64,000 bases of DNA from Epiperipatus broadwayi (taxonomy: Eukaryota; Onychophora; Udeonychophora; Euonychophora; Peripatidae), in assembly GCA_028023455.1 (NCBI GenBank), contig JAQFVV010000042.1, positions 4,481,739-4,545,738 of the forward strand. Reading direction: 5' to 3'. The translations under genes were made by a program, and so were the position numbers. Shown piece after piece: positions 21,739 through 34,208 of the stretch. Each line of letters opens with the position of its first letter. Position 1 is the stretch's first letter. The notes beneath the pieces were generated by a model that had not been told where the DNA came from, searched no databases, and was given only the letters and a program-made list of their open reading frames with translations.

Positions 21739-24700
21739 GAAAACATGTGGCTTGTCAAGTAATGTTTTATTGGTCTACAATAAAAAAATGTCTACAAATA
21801 TAATGGATAATATTTTGAAATATATATATATTCCTGAATAAAATCATGATAAAAAAGACATGGGAATCTTAGTCAAACAAAATATAATGATAAATCAGCA
21901 ATTTTCTTACTGCATCCAAAAATTGAAATGTTTAAAAGTTCTAAGTTTCTGTGTGAACTGTGGCAATAATAAATAAGTACTAAAAATAATTATTGGATTA
22001 TTAATATAAATATATAAATTATATATATATTGTAGCTTTTCTATTTTGCTACATGATTTTATAAATGTGTAATACAGTCAATTTTATAGAAAAAAATTTA
22101 ATTTTATATAAATTTTTATTATATAGTATTTTTGTATCTAAAGTAAGTTAAAGCTAATTTAAGTTATTTTAAAGTAATATTATTTAAATCTACTAATAAA
22201 GTTAAGTTTTAGAGTAATATTTATAGTTTAACATTAGTAAATAATTATTAGAATTATGTAATACAATGCCAAAATAATAATTTTAGTAATAAAAATCAAT
22301 ATTATATAAGTATTAACAGTTTAATTTAAATTTTTTTATTTAATTATATTAAATAATGATGTAATTATTCTGATCTGCAATGTGCATTAATCTGTGTGCA
22401 CACACATTCTTGCTAAATTCATTAATTTTATTTCCTTATTGCTAAAGTTAATTTATTATTTGTATCGATTTTATATTGGAATTTATTTTTGTATCTATTT
22501 TTAAAGTGTATCAAATTTAGTATTATAATTACATAAAGAAATAGTTTTATATTTCAAATTTAAATGTAATAAAATGTTTTATTATTTAAAAGTATATGTA
22601 AACACAGTATTTAAATAAAGTTTCAAATATATTATTTAATAAGATTTATTAATTATGTTTTTTGTTGTTTTTTTTTTAAAAAAAAAAAGCCAGACAAAAA
22701 TTAATTTGTATGTAAATTTTTGTCGGAGATTTAATTAATCAATCAAATAAGGGTTAAGTATGGCTATAAATATAGGTAATGATTGAGAAAATCAGTAGTC
22801 TATTAATTTATTTATTTTTAAATCAATCAAGTAAAATTTAGGAATACACTTTATTCCTTATAGTTTAAATTCCAGTTATAAATTTCTTTAAATTTTATTA
22901 TTTGGTTAGTAAAGTGTTAAAAGTAATTTATAAAATTATGGACAATAATTTAAAAAATTTATTCAAATTATTTTAATATGGAGCAAAACATAACATATTT
23001 CTTGTCAGTACTGCATAAGAAAACCAACTAAAAACTATGATGATGAATGACAAAAAAATGTTATCCGACACAAATACTGTTAGTCAGAGGACTATGCCAG
23101 AGAGTGTTATTTAGACTGAAGAGCAACACAAAGTATTTGTAAGAAATTTATTTTTAATCATATTCGTATATTAGTTTTAATAAATAACAATACGGAGAAT
23201 AGACTTTCTTTTGATAAAGATATTAATCTTTGCTATCGGAACTTTATTAAAAACTTTTATTCAGTTTAAGAAGAATGAATGAATGCTAATTAATTATTCA
23301 GTGAAAATGAATTTAGTATCTATTAGTCCATTACATGTAATTCGCAAATGTTTTTAATATAAGAAATAAATACTAACATGAAGGAGAATTGTATAATTGA
23401 ATAATGTTTATCAAGTATATGCAAGTTATTACAATAATAAATATGAATTGTTATAAGAGCTATATAAGTTATAAGTCGACTATAAGTATTGTTCAAAAAT
23501 ATACTAACCTGGAGGAGAATGTTTAAATATATGATGTGATTAAAAAAAAATATTGCAAATAATTGGTATGTAAATATACATGAAAGAAGAATTATAAAAT
23601 TGGATGAACTCACTAGTGATACAGTTAAAATTATTTATAATGCTTCTATATGAAAAATTTGGGGGATTTATTTTAAAATGGAATATTTCTACAATAAGTT
23701 ATTAAAAGTGAATTTAAGAAGAAACTTTTAAAATGTGATAATTATTGAATTTATTAATCAATGCTTATTTAATATGATAAGTATTATTTGAAGACGTTTA
23801 TAATTTTAATTTGTTTTAGCTAACTAATAAATTAGTTCAATGAATTTTTGAAATAAGAGTTATTGAGTCATTTTAATTTTATTGATTGTTATTGTTTTAT
23901 TTTTATGTAGGTAGGTGCATGTAAAATTCCTCATTATATGTAGCTATATTAATTAATGTGTTAATTGCAAGAATAATAATTATTAAGATTATACTTATAT
24001 TATGGATTTTTCTTTTAAAATGATATTATTTTATTAAGTAAATAAATGTAAAATAGTTCAGTTTAATTTTTAGAAAGGTTAAGGATAATATATTTTTAAA
24101 ATGTGAGTCATGGGAATATTACTTATAATTTAGGGAAGTAGGTAGTGGTGATATTCTTATGCCATCGGGAATATATCTTTTTGGGGGTATATTCTTAATG
24201 TTAAACTAGCTGTGTACCTTGCTAGATGCGTTCAATTATGAGTGTAGTGATTTTAGTATTTATCTGTAAAAAGATTGAGCTATTATTTAAATTAATTCAA
24301 TTGTTAACGAGCTGGTATTTAGATTGATAGATTATTTAACTTAATAGTTTATTAGATGTATTATATTTAAAGTAGAGCGAGTAAAAGTCCACTGTTGATT
24401 AATAGTTAAGTAGTTGACTTGATGAGCTGAATAGGTTAGAGTCAATCAGTAAGAATACAATATATATAATTCTTTGATAATGAGAGGAAATTTTTTTTTA
24501 TTAATCAAGCTAACTTAATTAAATTATTCAATCAAATAATAATGTTAAGCGTGGCTAAAAATAGTAGTAGTGACAATAATTTGTATTAAAGATTTCTAAA
24601 ATATTGATAAAGATTAATAATTTCATCTGTTATTTCCACTAACATACAAAATATTTTGTTAATGTAAAAAAGTAATTTTGATAGATTTTATTATGAAGAA

Positions 24701-27596
24701 CTTTATTCATTATAAAACAAATTAGGATTCATTTACATTTATAAAAAAAATTAATTAATGTATTTGAATTCATGTACTTATAATTTTTGGTTTAACAGCA
24801 ACTACAATTTTTAATATTTGGAAAATATTACAGGTTTATGTTATTCATATAAAAATATTCAATAACAACTCCAAACTTTTTTTATTTATTTCTATATGAA
24901 TGATTAAAAATATCTATATAGTTTCAGTGTTATGTGCATATACATTTGTAATATATGTGGGTATATATGTACATGCCACAAGATTATATTGACTAACCTA
25001 TAATTATTGATCATCATAGCTATATGTATTCTTAAGTCTGCGTTGAGTTTTTTTGCCTGCCCAAAGACATAATTAGATGTCCAGATAATAAAGTACTATA
25101 ATCAAGCAATAAATTATGGTAATTGGTAATTTTGTCATACTCTTGACACTATTTGTTCAAGTATTCACATATGAGCTACAATAAAAACTTAGGTAGTATG
25201 ATAGTTGGAGCTTCATTATGTCAAGTTATATAGTAATGGACATTATGAACAGAAAAGTTATTTTCATTAGTGCTATTATTTTCTAATTTCTTAACAAAAT
25301 CTTATATATTTATTTATAAATATTTCATTATTTATTAATTACCAAATTGCATTAAAATGTATTGCTTTAAAAATGAAGAATCTGTAAAGTAGATATATTT
25401 TAAATTGTAAAGCAAAACTATTAATTCCCAAGAAGATTCTAGCTTAAATTTTTTGCATTTTTTTTTTTTTCAAAATTTTTATTAATTTCATGATTTTTTG
25501 GAGAAACTCAAGTAATATCTAGAATTTATCTAGGAGCTCTGATAATGAGCATTGACATAAAGAAATTTAATCACAAATTGATAATAGTATAGTGCTGATT
25601 TTTTGACTCACAACTAACAAGTACAAATTTGTCAAGGTGCTATTAGTACATATAATTTTTTTCATTTACTGATTATATTTTTATTTTCTTGATTTCATTT
25701 TCCCTCTTTTAATATCCTTCAGAAAAATGCACTACAATTTTTTTGCATAATACCTTATTACAATGATATAAAATGATGTTAGTGTCAGTTGATTGTATCA
25801 TGCCAACAGCAAAATGGTACTTCAAACATCCTAATTTCTGTTCCAACAGATATGTCAATGGGAAAAAAAATCATAAAACTAATGTTTTGATAATTTATAT
25901 CCAATCAAAATATATATATATATGTATTTTAAAATCATAGATACAAACTTCTTTAATTCAAAGTCAAATGAATAGAAAAAATTTTGAAATATGCAAAAAT
26001 TTTGAATTACCCATAATATTTTTTAAAATCAAAAATTAAAGACATTGGAGAAGAGAGGACTGAATTAAACAATTATTTCAGTAATTCTTTTTTCTTTACA
26101 ATATTATTCTTTTTTTTTTTTTCTTCCAATAATACATTCCTATACTTTAATTTCAAATTTATTATTATTTCTCTCTCATGCATGTAAAGAAAGTAGAACT
26201 TTTAGGATAGAGAAATTTCATTTATCTCACTTAGCCATAACTACCCTAAAATATCCTTTTACTTCTGATAATTTGAGAATTTATTTCAAAACCTCTCCTG
26301 AGAAAACTTATATGTTTCCATAATTTTAAAAAATACTCTGTAATATTGTATCTCATAAAAGGAAAAAAAAAAAATTTCTTGATGCATCATATTGGATTTG
26401 CAACTAAAATACTTTTTTTAAGTCATTTCTCTTTTTTTTGTGTTTATTTTTGTCTGAAAAAAATTCTACAGAATCAATATTGGACTTACTCCATAGCTGA
26501 AAAGTTATCACCCTTTACTCTTCATAGGACTGCTGGAATCCTAACTGCTGATTTTTCATACTATTCTCTGATTCTTTTACCATAGGTGCTTTGATTCCAA
26601 ATCACTTTCATGTTGGCATATGTTTAAGATTTTTTTTTTGTTTTTAAACTGAATGGCAGTATTATCTTAAAAATAGTATTTTTCCCACTCATATCTGGTA
26701 TCAGTCACAAAGTTATTTTGGATCTAGATGTAATTTTTTTTAAAAAAATATCCTTGTGATCCCATAACAAAACTTTCCACAAATGATGCTAAGATACATA
26801 TGTCTGTATCTTTAAGCTTAAACATATTTATAAAATTTAGATTAGGTCGGAAAATTTAATAACTAATGACCTTGAAATTAAAAACTGGAAAAAAAACTAC
26901 CAATGTTACACATTGGTATTTTTTGCATAGCCTACTATTTTAATTCTAGTTTAGTAATTACTATTGTGTAATTGCATATGAAAACATAATTACAATTTTC
27001 TGGAGATTTTAAATAGATATAATTTTAAATCTACATGATAAAAATTTTAAAATTTGCAATTTTTATTGACTCTGGTAGAACATTCGGTGAACAAAAAATC
27101 CTTCCAAAGTTGTAAAAATATTGAATTATTCAATGTGGAATGATTCATATTAAAAAATTAAATCTGAAAAACACAATTGATAAGAATGCATATTCACTGT
27201 CTATGCAAATAAAAATAATTGCTTTTAAATTTTCTGCATACATTTTAAAACTAATTAAATATACTTAATATACTTTAATTCAAAAGATTTGACAAAATAT
27301 TTTCTATGCTTTTTAAAATGAGAAAACTACTGGTAAATTCAATTAATCAAAGGCTACAAAAAATATGTCCAAAGCTCATGCAATCAAGTAATTTTTATCA
27401 TTATTATTTGTCAAAGTACATTGGATTATAATAATCTATTCATTCCAGTTTTTTAAATTAATGAATTAAAAAAATAAAAAACTACATTGACAAAAAAAAA
27501 AAGAAGCTTGCATTAGTCATAAATATAGATGCAATTCTTTTGAATCATGTGCATGTACTTATATATTATCAATTTTTAAAATCCTTTTTTAATCAC
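21739..27596. other. Long AT-rich intron stretch
   Basis: No coding or splice-bounded exon was recognised. Two segments (22735-22790 and 24520-24575) share CAATCAAATAA and GTTAAG-GTGGCTA-AAATA in direct orientation about 1.8 kb apart, possibly ends of an old element. Short ORFs at 23323-23613 (minus), 26346-26585 (plus) and others are rich in I, N, F, Y and L, as expected by chance in such DNA. Confidence 0.45.
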
Positions 27597-27678
27597 CTGT
27601 AATCCACCAATTCCATAACTAATTAGTTTATTACTTCGAGATTCCAAAGACAATTGAATAGGTTCAAGACACTTTTCT
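27597..27678 (-). CDS. ARFGEF3: ARFGEF3-like exon, first helical repeat
   Basis: An 82-nt minus-strand exon with a polypyrimidine acceptor (CTTTTAG), one leading base completing a split codon, then EKCLEPIQLSLESRSNKL and ISYGIGGLQ, and donor CAG/GTGATT. The family pattern here is R-EKC--PLQLALES---KL--ALGMQ, so the split codon probably completes the arginine before EKC. Its 3' end joins RLLRDNRF of the next exon in phase 0. It is too short to appear as an ORF from ATG and was found by scanning for splice-bounded open sequence. The upstream exon with the start codon should end in two bases of an Arg codon; it was not located with confidence. The intron to the next exon is about 8.4 kb. Confidence 0.66.
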
Positions 27679-28369
27679 CTAAAAGTAAAAAAAAAAAAAA
27701 AATGTAAACAATCAGTTAATCAGTCACAATAGAAACATAAAAAAAAATATATAATGATTACTATATACTGTATTTATTTCTTAAAATTATTTTTATAATT
27801 AAAAAAAAAAAGGTTAAATATGTATTATGTTTTATAATTAATCATAAGTAAATATAAATAAACGAATGTAATATATCCATGTAATTATCAGTAATTTGTC
27901 ATAATGTAAGTTCCGTAAATCCTTCTAAATTCCTTTTATTTTTTCCTATTCACAATTCTAGCCTACAATCATGAGTATCATCTTCTCTTTAAGATTTTCT
28001 ATCAATTTCTTTCTTATTTCTTTTTTAATTATTTATTTAATCCAACATTCTTTTTTCCTTTTGCGTCAATAAATATCTTTTTTCTTTCTTTCCTTTTTTT
28101 ATATTCTGTCCAAAACGTATCCGTTATAGTTAGCTTTTTTCAATTTTCTCCAAACACATATTTTTAAAAACATTGTCTTTTCCTTTCTTTCTTGGGGTCA
28201 TCTAAATTTTTATGTCTTATGTCACAAATAAAACATTTAATTAGTCTCTTTCTTAAATTTAACTTCAATAGAATAATTTCTTTCTTTTATATAAAGAATT
28301 GTTTATCTATAACAATTCTATAAAAACATTACACGATGACATTTCATATGCTTACATAGACTGTTAATA
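27679..28369. other. Intron DNA upstream of first visible exon
   Basis: T-rich on the minus strand next to the acceptor of the exon at 27597-27678, then AT-rich sequence with C/T-rich blocks up to the LINE-A 3' end. The first exon of the host gene is not visible here. Confidence 0.45.
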
Positions 28370-28446
28370 AAATATGATGCAATGTGATATGACTACTCTT
28401 TATTGAAGTCAGGAATATCTCAGCTAATATGTCTAAGAAAAACCTG

Positions 28447-28914
28447 TTAGCCATCTTCCCTTCCCTTTCCATTCCCCAATGTAATTTTTTTTCCATATTC
28501 TTCTCTATCATATTCTATTCCATTCCACAATATTTTTGTCATGGCCTTTGTATCTAGAGCCCCCTTATCTTTTTCCAACCCCAGCATAAAGATTAATAAC
28601 CCATGTTCTGTATAATCACTTCGTCTATATTTATTCTCCCACAACTTCATTATGTATAACCTTTCTGCTTGTAATCATTTATATTCTATTAGCAAATGCC
28701 TAATATTTCCCATGCCTTCCTTCCATAACCTGCAGACTAAATCACCTACATTTCTCCATTTATGTGTAAATTCCCTTGTTGCTAATGATCCTGTTCGAGC
28801 CTTAAATAGTAAACTACTTTCCCTGTTATTATCATAAATTAACTCATATCCAATATTCTCTTTACTTCTATATATTGTATCGTCTACAAATAGATGGTAC
28901 AAATATATTGACAT
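28447..28914 (-). pseudogene. LINE-A ORF2 C-terminus
   Basis: Open segments in two frames. The upstream one has LLFKARTGSLATREFTHKW, which is the A-R-G-x-T/L-x-T segment common near the end of CR1/Jockey-type ORF2, and then a DLVCRLWKEG segment leading to NIRHLLIEYK, the C-x2-C-x-H-x-C knuckle with key cysteines mutated (compare NDC in the 14-kb copy). The downstream frame has KLWENKYRRSDYTEHG. Stops at the junction mark decay. Joining across the insertion at 28931-30292, the N-terminal end continues without a frameshift into the segment at 30302 and beyond. Confidence 0.75.
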
Positions 28915-28930
28915 TTGGAGAATATTTAAG

Positions 28931-30292
28931 AGCTTAAAAAAAAAAAAAAAGTAAATTTAAAAATCTTTTAAATTAATGCATTTTAATTTTCTTTTTTTTA
29001 GTTTGTGTAATTTATTTTTTTAAAACATACAATGAGAGTTGATTCTTTTTGTTTCAAATTATTTATCTGTAATTCAATTAAAACTTAAAATTGGAAAAGA
29101 ATTTCAAAGTAAAAGATTAAAATCAATAAAACATTTTTCGAAGCTAATTAAAGATGGCGGAATTATGTCAAAAAAAAAAGACTTTGTAACCTAAAGCTAA
29201 TAAAGAATGTACAAGATTATAAACCTAAGCGACATGATAATAATAACATGCGCAGAAGTTTTCAAAAACTGGATCGAAGTATAAAAAGAAGAGGACAACT
29301 TCGACCTAGATCTTTTCATTTATCTTCTGGTTATGTGTTTTTAGAGTTGGAGGTTTCCATGAAGGATGACCTGTGCAGTAAAATGCATCTGCAAAGGGAC
29401 ACTACTGGCTTGCTGAACGAAGCCGTTATGCAAGAATGGAACGAAGCCTTGTGAGCACAGTCTTTTGCAATGAAGAGACCATCGCAATCAAGCTTCTTGC
29501 TCCAGTTATGGAATAGGCCAGATGCCGGTAGGAAAAATCAATTAAATTTCAATGAGCTCGGGATCCCACGAATCTACCCAAACTTACCGGTAAGCTACTC
29601 TATTCATACCCTGATTGTCACTAATGAATGCAATTTATAATCTTATAATATAACTCCGATAGAGACATTCCCTGATTTATGAGACATTTTGTTCCATGGA
29701 TTGTTTTTTATGAAGAGAGAACAGAAAGGGATGGACTGTGCTAATTATTAAAGTGATTACCTGGATTAGTGTACAAATCCTTTCTAATTAATAATAATAA
29801 TTTATCTTTAAATATTTTAATCGTATAATAAAATATTTACCTTTAAGATCACTTTCATCTGTATATTATTAATTTTCGTTATTTATTTTAGTTTATTAGA
29901 ACTTAAATAGGTTTATGCTTAAATGGATGATTTACCTTGGTCAATAGTTATTAAGCTCCAGGAATAATATTCTCTAAAACAATTAAAGTTACATGAAATC
30001 ATAACCTCATCATTTAACTTATTTTCTTTTTTATTACCATGTGCGATGGATTTCAGCAGATTCTTACATGAATCCTGGCGCCCTTATAAAAATAAATAAA
30101 AGGCTGATTCTGCCGTTAGTATAAGTTGAAATAATTGGTAGAGCAGTTAATCAGGAAATATAGCTATGTTTCATAGAAATATGAATAAAATATTTATATT
30201 TTCTGTATTCATAGCTTGATTAATTTTCACTAAATTTACGGTGAGTAAAAGAAGGCCTACCAGAATCTATAAAATGTGAAAAACGTTATAAT
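28931..30292. mobile_element. 1362-bp insertion in LINE-A with 9-bp target duplication
   Basis: ATATTTAAG occurs at 28922-28930 and again at 30293-30301. If the intervening bases and one copy are removed, the LINE-A frame on the minus strand continues across the junction (...IESKKS-LNILQMSIYL...). The inserted DNA begins AGCTTA(15) and ends ACGTTATAAT, with no terminal inverted repeat. It contains a less AT-rich core (29150-29600) with AAGATGGCGG, a 68-codon plus-strand ORF and the palindromic splice-donor-like CTTACCGGTAAG. No known family is recognised. The 9-bp duplication is compatible with Mutator-type insertion or a variable LINE-driven one. Confidence 0.7.
29248..29454 (+). CDS. 68-codon ORF inside the 1362-bp insertion, function unknown
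   Basis: The ORF starts MRRSFQKLDRSIKRRGQLR and ends VMQEWNEAL. Codon use and composition are less AT-rich than the surroundings, which makes it stand out from chance ORFs. It is basic at the N-terminus and mixed after; no signal peptide, membrane segment or motif is evident. About 90 bases upstream is AAAGATGGCGG, a good start context (and YY1-like motif) whose own frame stops after 11 codons. A donor-like ACCG/GTAAGC follows at 29589. It could be part of a captured first exon or 5' UTR rather than a protein gene. Confidence 0.25.
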   Translation: MRRSFQKLDRSIKRRGQLRPRSFHLSSGYVFLELEVSMKDDLCSKMHLQRDTTGLLNEAVMQEWNEAL

Positions 30293-30301
30293 ATATTTAA
30301 G

Positions 30302-31560
30302 CTCTTTTTACTCTCTATATTAGTTTTCCATCTACCTATTTTTTATTAATGCATCTATTCTTCTATCCCAGTTTTTGCCACTATAACACTCAACAATCCT
30401 CATAACACAATCATCTCACCCTTTATACAAGTATAATGACATAAAGTCTAGATCTAAATCTGCTTATTGTACTACCTTTCTCACCCATCTTGTTGCCTGT
30501 TATAATCAAATTAAATCCTATTTTGGCTATTCTCTTACTATCTATAAATTGCATACTACCAAACATTTTTATCTTACTTTTTGCACCTCTCAAATAAAAA
30601 ACTTCACCGTCCCATTTCTCTTGAATTGCCTCCTTTGCCATCCATATTATCTGCATCTAAGGCATATCTTCCTAATTCTCTTTGTACTTTTTCTAAGTAA
30701 TTTAACACACACAACATATCACTACCATAGGTTAACCTTGCTATTGCCATTTCCATACAATTATTGTTACATCATATTTACTATATGAAAACTATTAATT
30801 TTTTTATCAGTCCCTTTCTTTTCTTTGCTTCATTTATCAATTTTTTTCCCATTCCTCCTAGCAATTCCTCTGATTACTCGAGACAATTCCCAAATATTTG
30901 TACCTATTCACCACACTTAGCTTTATATCCCTAAAGAAAAATTATTTCTCTTCTCTTTACCCAGCATTTACCATCATTACTTTTGATTTTTCTTCACTAA
31001 ATTTGACCCCCATCTCTTTATCTACCTTTGCACAAGCCTTCAGCACAACTTCCATATCTTCCCTACTTTCTGCGCATAAGACAATACCATCAGCAAATAA
31101 AAGATCTGACAATATATACACTCCCTTGACATCTACTAATGGTATCTCTACCACTCTTCCTAATCTTTCTATTGGTCTTTGCACTTATTCAAATATAACA
31201 CAAACAAAATAGATGACATATGGCATTCTTGCCTTACTCTAATTGATCCTATGTCCTAATTGATACGTAATTTTTTTCATACAATCTCTTAATAAGATCC
31301 ACTAAAGCCCCATTTATTCCTACTGATCTAGAATTATTTATCTTTCTATGGTCTAAATAGCCTCACTCTTGTATTACTCCAGTTATCTGGAAATTCTCTC
31401 TTCTGTGTCATCTTATTAAAGCATGCTAATAGATTTAATTTCGTCTTATTTCCCAAATCCATCATCATCTCTGCTGTCCATTCATTTAAACCTCTTGTCT
31501 TCCCATTTTCAATTTCTCTGCCTCATTCAATTCATTTTCTGTAAAACTAATATTTCCATT
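30302..31560 (-). pseudogene. LINE-A ORF2 reverse transcriptase, decayed
   Basis: In shifting minus-strand frames: a KREFPDNW segment (near 31390), GSIRVRQECHMSSILFVLYL, which is motif B (usual RQGCPLSPLLF), then LLFADGIVLCAES (30957-31184), which is motif C with the second catalytic aspartate of FADD changed to glycine, then VKFSEEKSKVMMV, the motif D region. Downstream (30423-30656) is the thumb-like piece, with a KRIAKIGFNLIITGNK segment. Several stops and frameshifts make it non-functional. The 3' end of this block is the insertion at 28931-30292. Confidence 0.78.
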
Positions 31561-31899
31561 ACTATGTGCTTTTATGCTTGTTATTATTCTGTCCTTCACA
31601 TCTAATATCTTTTCTATATTTATTACATACTTATTTAAGAATGAATCAAATTCTTCTCTAAAGTATATTCTTTTTCCTCATCATTTTGTAATAACTATTT
31701 TTCTCCCCTACATTCCTTCTTTTGATATATTTCCAAAATTTTTTATACCATCTCTCCCACTTTTATTAATATTTTCCAAAAAATTTCATTCTCTCTCTAT
31801 AATTACCTATTTTAGCCAACTTTTTATTTGACCAATTTTTTCCAATTAATATTAGTATCTTTTCACTTTCTTCATTCTTAATAGCACATTTATATTCTC

Positions 31900-32860
31900 T
31901 GCATGTTTTTATCTCTCTTTTACATTTTTATTAATTATCACTTTTCTATTACTTTTATTCTTGTAAAAACTCTCACCTAAAACCCTATTTATCACTTTTT
32001 CTACTTCGCCACGCCAATCCTTATATTCATTCCCAACAAACTCTTCCATAACTTCTTTTATTTTATATTCTTATTCTTTTCATTCATTCTCCATCCAAAT
32101 CTTTCACTAGCCTTTCTACTTTTATTACTATTTTCCATCACATTACTAACCATTTCTAATATAAAGAAATTATGATCACTATTACATACTCTCTCTTCAT
32201 GAACAAAAACTTTAATTTTTTATACCTTATTCATTCCTTCTTTATCTACAAATATATAATCTATTGTGTGAAATATATTATTTCTAGCCCATGTGTATTG
32301 ACCCTCATAAAGATTTGGATAAATGTCTAATGTTCAAATCTGCTCTCTGATAAAAAAATTTCAGAATCTGCCCATTCTTGTTATCCAAGTCATCAATTTC
32401 TTCAATATTCCCATTCATATCATCTATAAACCATAATTTACTTCCTCCCTTTTTTTTGAAACTCTGTATATCCTTAAATAGATCTTCATATATGCTATTG
32501 TTCCATTCCATTATAGTTTGACTATCTCCGTGCAGCCATATACACTATAGTTACCATCCATTCTTGTCTTCCTAATTTTATCTCAAACCACAAGACACTT
32601 TACAATATTTAAATATTTTTTTGACATTACTCCTATACCACCACCCCCTTTTTTTCTTTTTCTTCTTTGTTTACCCTCTGCTAAATCAAATTTTCCAGTG
32701 TAGGTTCTTCTTCTTCTCTTAGATGTGTTTCCACTACTACTAATACCTCAAGCCCTTCGTTTTTTACTGCTTCGTTTAATTCCAACCACATTTCTGATCT
32801 CCTACTACCTTGCATATTCAAATATCCAATTTTTACAATTTCTTCCTTTCTTGCTGCTCT
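31900..32860 (-). pseudogene. LINE-A ORF2 APE-like endonuclease, decayed
   Basis: N-terminal KIGYLNMQGSRRSEMWLEL (near 32830) carries the catalytic asparagine of the exonuclease-endonuclease-phosphatase fold, then EVLVVVETHLREEEEPTL supplies the catalytic glutamate. The next block (32305-32511) begins MEWNNSIYEDLF and has LWFIDDMNGN, where the usual GD-N-H/A is altered to DDMNG. Further on, TIDYIFVD and a CNSDHNFF segment (near 32200) supply the SDH motif. Motif order matches the EN of CR1/L2-type LINEs. Stops divide it into at least three frames. Its job was to nick target DNA for reverse transcription. Confidence 0.78.
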
Positions 32861-33018
32861 TTTATAAATTATTTTGACTCTTTCTTCCTTATTATATGTG
32901 TAGTTAGTTTGTTTATCATTAGTTTTACTGACCTATTCCCTCACCACATCTACATAAACCACTCTTTGATTACTTCTTACATCCCATCCATCCTTAGCCT
33001 TTTTGCTAATACTATAAT

Positions 33019-33760
33019 TTAAAGATCTACCCCTTTATAAGTTTTCTGAAATATAATATTTTTCATAAATAAGGCTGCTAAAGTTTCACTTCCTTGATTT
33101 GCTAAATGCAATACATCTTTACTGTATGTATAACTCTTCTTACTAATATATAAAATCCCACACAAACATAACATTATTTCTATCGCATAGTTTTTCCAAT
33201 CTTTCATTTATAAAACATGCTCTATCTAACATATATCTATTGTTGAATTTTGGTAGTAATCCAACTAGTCCTACTTTTTCTTTAACTTTATTTAAACTAC
33301 TAAGCAATTCTTTGTAATCATCCATTATTCTCTCCAATGGCTCTGATAAATTGTGTGTCTGCACCATAACACAAAGATCTCTACTCCCTGTTTATTTATC
33401 TTATCTGTAACATACCTAATTCTATCCCCAGACTTTTCCTTACAATTACATCTCCACATCCCCTATGAAGACTGTCTCATAGTTTACTTTCCTGATTTCA
33501 TCTGTAACATTTTCTTCAATCTTCTGAACCTCCTTACCTATTTCTTCCTTATTGTTTCAATTCATTAATTCCTTGATCTGCTCAGACTTCATATTTAATC
33601 CTTTTAATTTTTTTGTAATATATCTCTCTTGTTACTCTGCTAAACATATACTCCATTCTATCATTCTTATCTACATTTTCTTCAGTTTCTCTACATTTAT
33701 GAGTCTTTTCCACACTCTGACTTTAATATATATATACTTAATATTACAGACTAGGGAATA
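33019..33760 (-). pseudogene. LINE-A ORF1, SGNH hydrolase-like C-terminal part
   Basis: The segment at 33143-33367 ends VGLVGLLPKFNNRYMLDRA-type sequence, then INERLEKLCDRNNVMFVWDF, resembling the last part of SGNH esterase domains found in some CR1-like LINE ORF1 proteins (a GLLPR--- loop, then N--L---C---V-F-D/W). The catalytic Asp-His block normally just after is disrupted. Upstream (33510-33760), charged KNDRMEYMFSRVTREI-like sequence connects to the coiled coil. Stops and frame changes are present. The esterase role in retrotransposition is not settled; membrane or lipid binding has been proposed for the family. Confidence 0.6.
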
Positions 33761-34208
33761 TCTATGATTGTATTTTCTATATTATGATGAAATATTAACT
33801 TTTTTAATCATTGAAGATCTGATTATAAATGTAAATTTCACTTTGGATAACTTATGCATTAGATAAAATATAATTGTGTGCAAAAGTACTTTTCTTCAAG
33901 GTTTAGGGACTTTATTTGGTAATAGTTAAAGGAGAAAGTTGTCATTATTTTCTAAATGAAACAACTCATTGGAATAATCAGTCTTCAGTTATGATAATGA
34001 TAATTTCATTGTTTTATTTAGAAATAATTTTGTTATTTCTAAAATTTAGCTTTCCAAGCATATTATTAAAAACAAGTTTTATTATGTGGATCATCCATTT
34101 TTAAGTTTCTCTAACTCAATATAGTTGTTGATATTCCTAATTAAATTAGTTAAATTAGTACTCTGTATATATTTATATAGATTTAATCTTTGCTTCTTTT
34201 TTTTTCAG

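Noticed and set aside
20990-21740. CRISPR-like or satellite array of short repeats
   Set aside because: The repeated motifs are mirrored palindromic arms of foldback elements, not regularly spaced direct repeats.
30549-33767. Many plus-strand ORFs rich in S, F, L, I and H across the LINE-A region
   Set aside because: They are shadows of the minus-strand LINE coding; the minus strand carries the recognisable EN and RT motifs.
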